Of a DNA stretch of 64,000 nucleotides, positions 62,605-64,000 are shown one piece after another. Origin of the DNA: Telmatactis stephensoni (taxonomy: Eukaryota; Cnidaria; Anthozoa; Actiniaria; Isophelliidae). The DNA lies in contig JALIZF010001940.1 of assembly GCA_029948255.1 (NCBI GenBank), positions 2,575,501-2,639,500 on the forward strand, read 5' to 3'. Within the stretch, counting starts at the first letter, position 1. Each line of letters opens with the position of its first letter. A model generated the notes under the pieces. That model was not told where the DNA came from. It did not search any database and worked only from the letters and a program-made list of their open reading frames with translations. A program made the translations under genes and the position numbers.

Positions 62605-63659
62605 CTTTTCTTTTCTTTTCTTTTCTTTTCTTTTCTTTTCTTTTCTTTTCTTTTCTTTTCTTTTCTTTTCTTTTCTTTTCTTTTCTTTTCTTTTTCCCGC
62701 CTTTTCTTTTCTTTTCTTTTCTTTTCTTTTCTTTTCTTCTTTTCTTTTCTTTTCTTCTCTTTTCTCTTTTTTTTCTTTTCTTTTCTTTTTTAGAACTTTT
62801 TATCTATCAATTATCTCTTGCCCCATTCAGACCTGTTCTTACTTCTGCCTATATTTTCTAAAATTCCTCAGGTTGTGCTTTTTATAATGCCTGTAATAGC
62901 TAGGATCAAGTATTTATTTTCCCTATTCTTTCAGGTTTACAAGCTTTGGTAGACCTTGGTATTGATGTCGAGGACTATTACTCGGCGGAGATCGACGAGC
63001 AAGCCATGATGGTATGAAGAAAGCGTAAATGGAGTGTGAATTAATTAAGCACGGTCACGCGGGCACGGCATAGTTACAGCAATAGTTCAGTAAAAGCAGT
63101 TTTTCTATGACTGTGAAAACGGCACGGCCACAGTACAGCACGGTAACGGCATGGTTACGGTTTGGCACAGGCGGTCACGATCACGGCACGACACGATCAC
63201 GGCATGACACGGGCACGACACGATCACAGCACGACACGGTATGACACGGTCACGGGACGACAATCACGACACGATCACAACACGACACGATCACAACACG
63301 ACACAATCACAGCACCACAAAACACGGCACGACACGATCACGGCACGATACGATCACAGTACGATCACGGCGCGGCATGGTCACGAAACGGCACACTACG
63401 GCGCTATTTCGGCTGAAATTTGAAAAGGTTTTTATGGAAAAGTCAACACTGACGCGGTCACGACGTAACGTGGTCCGTTTCGCGTTCATACTGAAAACCA
63501 CTCAGCAGAGAAGCACTGATTATCGGTATAGTGGTTTGTAGTCGACTATAGAGTGTGAACGCTGAAGAAAAGATTTGAATTTTACTCTAGGTTGCCAAAG
63601 TGCAGCATGGTGAGAAGATTGTTCATCTTGGAGATATCAAGAACATTACAGAGAACCAG
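48402..63659 (+). CDS. DNMT3: DNA (cytosine-5) methyltransferase 3, 5' part
   Basis: De novo DNA methyltransferase; the right window edge removes most of the catalytic domain. Fifteen exons: 48402-48467, 50467-50691, 50994-51158, 52587-52688, 53512-53743, 54005-54157, 54626-54667, 54925-55004, 57762-57809, 58231-58295, 60138-60193, 61288-61413, 61921-62005, 62935-63011, 63591-63659, about 530 residues so far. Order: basic N-terminus (KKKRKRKHQPK), PWWP (GDLVWAKLKGFDWWPGRVV), a basic then acidic linker, ADD zinc domain, then methyltransferase motif I (VLALFDGIATG) and the following LVDLGIDVEDYYSAEID block. The PWWP of this family reads H3K36 methylation and the ADD binds unmodified H3K4. Phases agree at every junction except exon 11 to 12, which needs one base fewer. 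Exon 1 (MENDRAMP...) is less certain because it lies 2 kb upstream with no conserved domain. Confidence 0.94.
50994..52688 (+). CDS. DNMT3: DNMT3 exons 3-4: PWWP domain
   Basis: Exon 3 gives the beta-barrel core with DWWPG (variant of PWWP) and HHWVKWFGDHKFSQ; exon 4 adds the helical C-terminal part (REFEVKYNPSKMRGLYKKAL), as in vertebrate DNMT3A/B. Both exons are phase 0 and multiples of three. The domain places the enzyme on nucleosomes; aromatic residues expected of a methyl-lysine cage are present. Confidence 0.9.
51170..51581. mobile_element. Inverted-repeat transposon with 8-bp target duplication
   Basis: Bounded by identical direct repeats CATATTGA at 51162-51169 and 51582-51589. The ends are poly-G and poly-C (GGGGGGACTCC and its inverse), with ACGGGGATGCTCGTCG inverted as CGACGAGCATCCCCGT. 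The inside repeats GGTACCTTTTAGGG four or five times. Eight-base duplications are typical of hAT elements. The insertion is 4-11 bases downstream of the PWWP exon's splice donor. Confidence 0.85.
51590..51860. repeat. Degraded pogo-like repeat
   Basis: Recurring CTTAGAGAGGTATTCGCCTT and TCCGGCTTAGAGAGGTGTCC phrases resemble the inside of the element at 31557-31752, but clear terminal repeats are missing. Confidence 0.45.
52270..52540. repeat. (CAA)n array followed by A/G-rich tract
   Basis: CAACAACAA-type triplets from about 52300 to 52385, then AAAGAAAAGGAAA-type purine sequence up to about 50 bases before DNMT3 exon 4. Low-complexity frames on the minus strand are artefacts. Confidence 0.85.
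52828..53030. mobile_element. Foldback element with GTGATGTCT/TTACGCAGGAAT arms
   Basis: GCCGTGATGTCTATAAAAAC then ATTCCTGCGTAACCGTG is matched inverted by CACGGTTACGCAGGAAT and GTTTTTACAGACATCACGGC. DNMT3 intron 4. Confidence 0.75.
53090..53468. mobile_element. Foldback element with TGTTTACATGATACCGGAAT ends
   Basis: The start TGTTTACATGATACCGGAAT and GAGTTTCGTTCC is matched inverted at 53434-53468 (GGAACGAAACTCATTCCGG, ATCATGTAAACA). Internal partial copies of the same motifs suggest repeated foldback. DNMT3 intron 4, ending about 45 bases before exon 5. Confidence 0.8.
53791..53955. mobile_element. MITE family A, copy 3
   Basis: Starts AAATGAAGGGTTCC and ends GGAACCCTTCATTT, with the shared CCATCAAAAAGTCACTTAGG block. 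About 165 bp in DNMT3 intron 5, ending 50 bases before exon 6. Confidence 0.85.
54745..54800. repeat. (GACG)n microsatellite
   Basis: GACGGACGG tetramers from about 54748 to 54796, passing into GACTGACTGACTG. DNMT3 intron 7. Confidence 0.9.
54925..61413 (+). CDS. DNMT3: DNMT3 exons 8-12: ADD zinc-binding domain
   Basis: Spread over five exons. The cysteine pattern matches DNMT3 ADD domains: CLGC, LCKEC and LEC in the GATA-like finger, then YCSIC, MC, GC, YCGLC and ICYMC in the PHD-like finger. KWICYMC aligns with the family's WNCYMC and KRKDWQIKLHELF with the segment that follows. Ten residues separate GEG from KW-type tryptophan, as in human DNMT3A, provided exon 11 ends one base earlier than the visible GT. 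Confidence 0.9.
55125..55300 (+). mobile_element. tRNA-derived SINE, second family
   Basis: A tRNA-like head with A box (GTGGCCGAGTGGTTAGA) and B box (GGTTCGATACCC) leads into a CTCCGGGTCCTCCGGTTTTC segment resembling conserved cores of marine-invertebrate SINEs. The head's ends do not pair as a tRNA acceptor stem. DNMT3 intron 8. Confidence 0.75.
55478..55760. repeat. 139-bp direct tandem duplication
   Basis: TAAACGATCGAAGACTATTA recurs at 55491 and 55630, and the copies stay nearly identical through ACATAACACGCGCGTTA and a GT-rich end. Recent duplication in DNMT3 intron 8. Confidence 0.9.
55979..56199. mobile_element. MITE with ~60-bp terminal inverted repeats
   Basis: CAATAGACCATTTCACGGAT then ACCGTAGCTCAACCTCAGCC and TCGTCACAGTG is repeated inverted at 56139-56199 almost without mismatch, including the inner AATATATTCTT. 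About 220 bp, no coding content, DNMT3 intron 8. Confidence 0.92.
56390..56520. mobile_element. Foldback element with GGTCTGTATGGGAAAATATC arms
   Basis: GGTCTGTATGGGAAAATATC and AGACCGAGGTC is matched inverted by GACCGAGGTCTGATATTTTC and CCATACAGACC. The flanks (AACCTCAT-type GAGGTTAATAAAATTT, then a possible far arm near 56660) suggest a larger element. Confidence 0.75.
57317..57400 (+). mobile_element. tRNA-like SINE remnant
   Basis: GGTGGCGTAATGG and GGGGTTCGACTC are A-box-like and B-box-like and lie at the usual distance, followed by a T run. Degraded; DNMT3 intron 8. Confidence 0.45.
57397..57757. repeat. Compound microsatellite abutting DNMT3 exon 9 acceptor
   Basis: In order: poly-T, (TTTC)n, (TTTA)n, about twenty CATT units, then (TTTA)n, running directly into the acceptor TTTTAACAG at 57761. 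The Phe/Ile/His-rich frame through it is an artefact. Confidence 0.93.
58333..58672. mobile_element. MITE family C, copy 2
   Basis: Matches 42441-42794 block by block, with CATGAGCTTTTATC and GATAAAAGCT ends. DNMT3 intron 10, starting 38 bases after exon 10. Confidence 0.85.
58699..60069. mobile_element. Large foldback transposon with ~400-bp arms and a nested insertion
   Basis: The left end TTAAGGTGGCCCGTACCTAT and right end ATAGGTACGGGCCACCTTAA are perfect inverses, and similarity between the arms extends inward for hundreds of bases (TTTGATGT, GATTTTTAAAA, GCGCCAATTTAA, TACGACGCAAAATTATGTAG). The left arm has about 155 extra bases (about 58843-58998) ending in a TAAAC repeat, resembling a retroposon 3' end. 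No transposase frame seen. Confidence 0.9.
60284..60560. mobile_element. MITE with ~100-bp terminal inverted repeats
   Basis: CAAGAGACCATAATACTAAG at the left and CTTAGTATTATGGTCTCTTG at the right. The arms match through GCGAAACTCAGTATTGATG, GGCTATTTTTAGTAA and CGCCATCGCGCGCGCAAG. About 277 bp in DNMT3 intron 11. Confidence 0.92.
61992..62105 (+). repeat. 28-bp tandem repeat spanning DNMT3 exon 13 end and donor
   Basis: Four copies of TGGCATAGCAACAG plus GTATTTATTTACAG. The first copy includes the last 14 coding bases of exon 13 and its splice donor; the others follow at once in the intron. Each unit therefore carries a donor (CAG/GTATTT) and an acceptor-like end (TTTATTTACAG). Confidence 0.95.
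62228..62792. repeat. (CTTTT)n / (CTTTTTT)n pyrimidine tract, about 560 bp
   Basis: Almost uninterrupted C/T on the plus strand with period changes (CTTTT, CTTTTTT, then CTTTT again). A long Phe/Leu/Ser frame through it is not a gene. DNMT3 intron 13. Confidence 0.95.
63045..63400. repeat. CACGGCACGACACGATCA-type minisatellite
   Basis: Irregular copies of ACACGATCACGGCACG and variants over about 250 bases, preceded by CACGGTAACGGCATGGTTACG sequence that resembles the foldback element at 52828-53030. DNMT3 intron 14. Confidence 0.85.
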
Positions 63660-63671
63660 GTACGTAGGCAT

Positions 63672-63718
63672 ACATACATACAGACAGACAGACAGACAGA
63701 CAGACCGACAGACAGACC

Positions 63719-63766
<48 letters not shown>

Positions 63767-63770
63767 GTCG
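63672..63770. repeat. (GACA)n microsatellite
   Basis: About twenty GACA tetramers with occasional GACC, starting 13 bases after the donor of DNMT3 exon 15. The remainder of the window to 64000 shows no further exon. Confidence 0.93.
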
Positions 63771-64000
63771 TTTGGTCAGACAGGCAGGTTGGTGGATTGG
63801 TACTGATGCACTAGCTACTGACTGACGTGAAGACATGTTCTTCCTTAGCTAAGTAAACAAAAGTCGAGCGACCTTGATTAGAAATGATTATATATATTGC
63901 CACACTCTCGAAGGAATTGCAGTGCCAACTGCATGTGGTCGTCGTCCAACGCGCGGTACACATCGCTACGCGGTTATCAAAAATATTCTGGTTTAAGTTA

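Noticed and set aside
62229..62861. 210-residue Phe/Leu/Ser-rich frame resembling a membrane protein
   Set aside because: Entirely produced by the CTTTT repeat in DNMT3 intron 13.

Overview
The window is from an invertebrate animal nuclear genome. It is AT-rich, its genes are split by many GT-AG introns, and it is crowded with small inverted-repeat transposons, tRNA-derived SINEs and long microsatellites. The gene set (APAF1, ribosomal protein S10, an STPR-repeat protein, a PACSIN/syndapin, a DNMT3 methyltransferase) fits an early-branching metazoan such as a cnidarian or sponge. I cannot fix the phylum from the sequence alone.

Layout: (1) 26-15636 (+), a full-length APAF1 orthologue with two tandem CARD domains, NB-ARC, a helical region and about 15 WD40 repeats, mostly one WD40 unit per 123 or 126 nt phase-0 exon. 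(2) 18332-21668 (-), RPS10 with five coding exons plus a TOP-type non-coding first exon. (3) 21.7-25.6 kb, an intergenic region holding the RPS10 promoter, a possible divergent coding exon and a degenerate tandem duplication. (4) 25664-28250 (+), a low-complexity nuclear-type protein with 23-residue STPR DNA-binding repeats. (5) 28.3-36.6 kb, non-coding, with at least four inverted-repeat elements. (6) 36645-42354 (+), PACSIN (F-BAR, NPF motif, SH3). (7) 42.4-48.4 kb, non-coding. (8) 48402-63659 (+), DNMT3 (PWWP, ADD, start of the catalytic domain), cut by the right edge of the window.

The genes do not form one pathway: apoptosome, translation, transcription, endocytosis and DNA methylation are represented. 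Three observations stand out. The APAF1 orthologue has a duplicated, symmetric (phase 1-1) CARD exon. A 28-bp tandem repeat has multiplied the exon end that encodes the DNMT3 SAM-binding motif together with its splice donor and an acceptor-like end. Finally, up to five places need exactly one base removed to restore conserved protein or splice phase, mostly in short homopolymers; this looks like assembly error rather than gene decay. Exon coordinates below were read by eye from splice sites, phase and similarity to known families.
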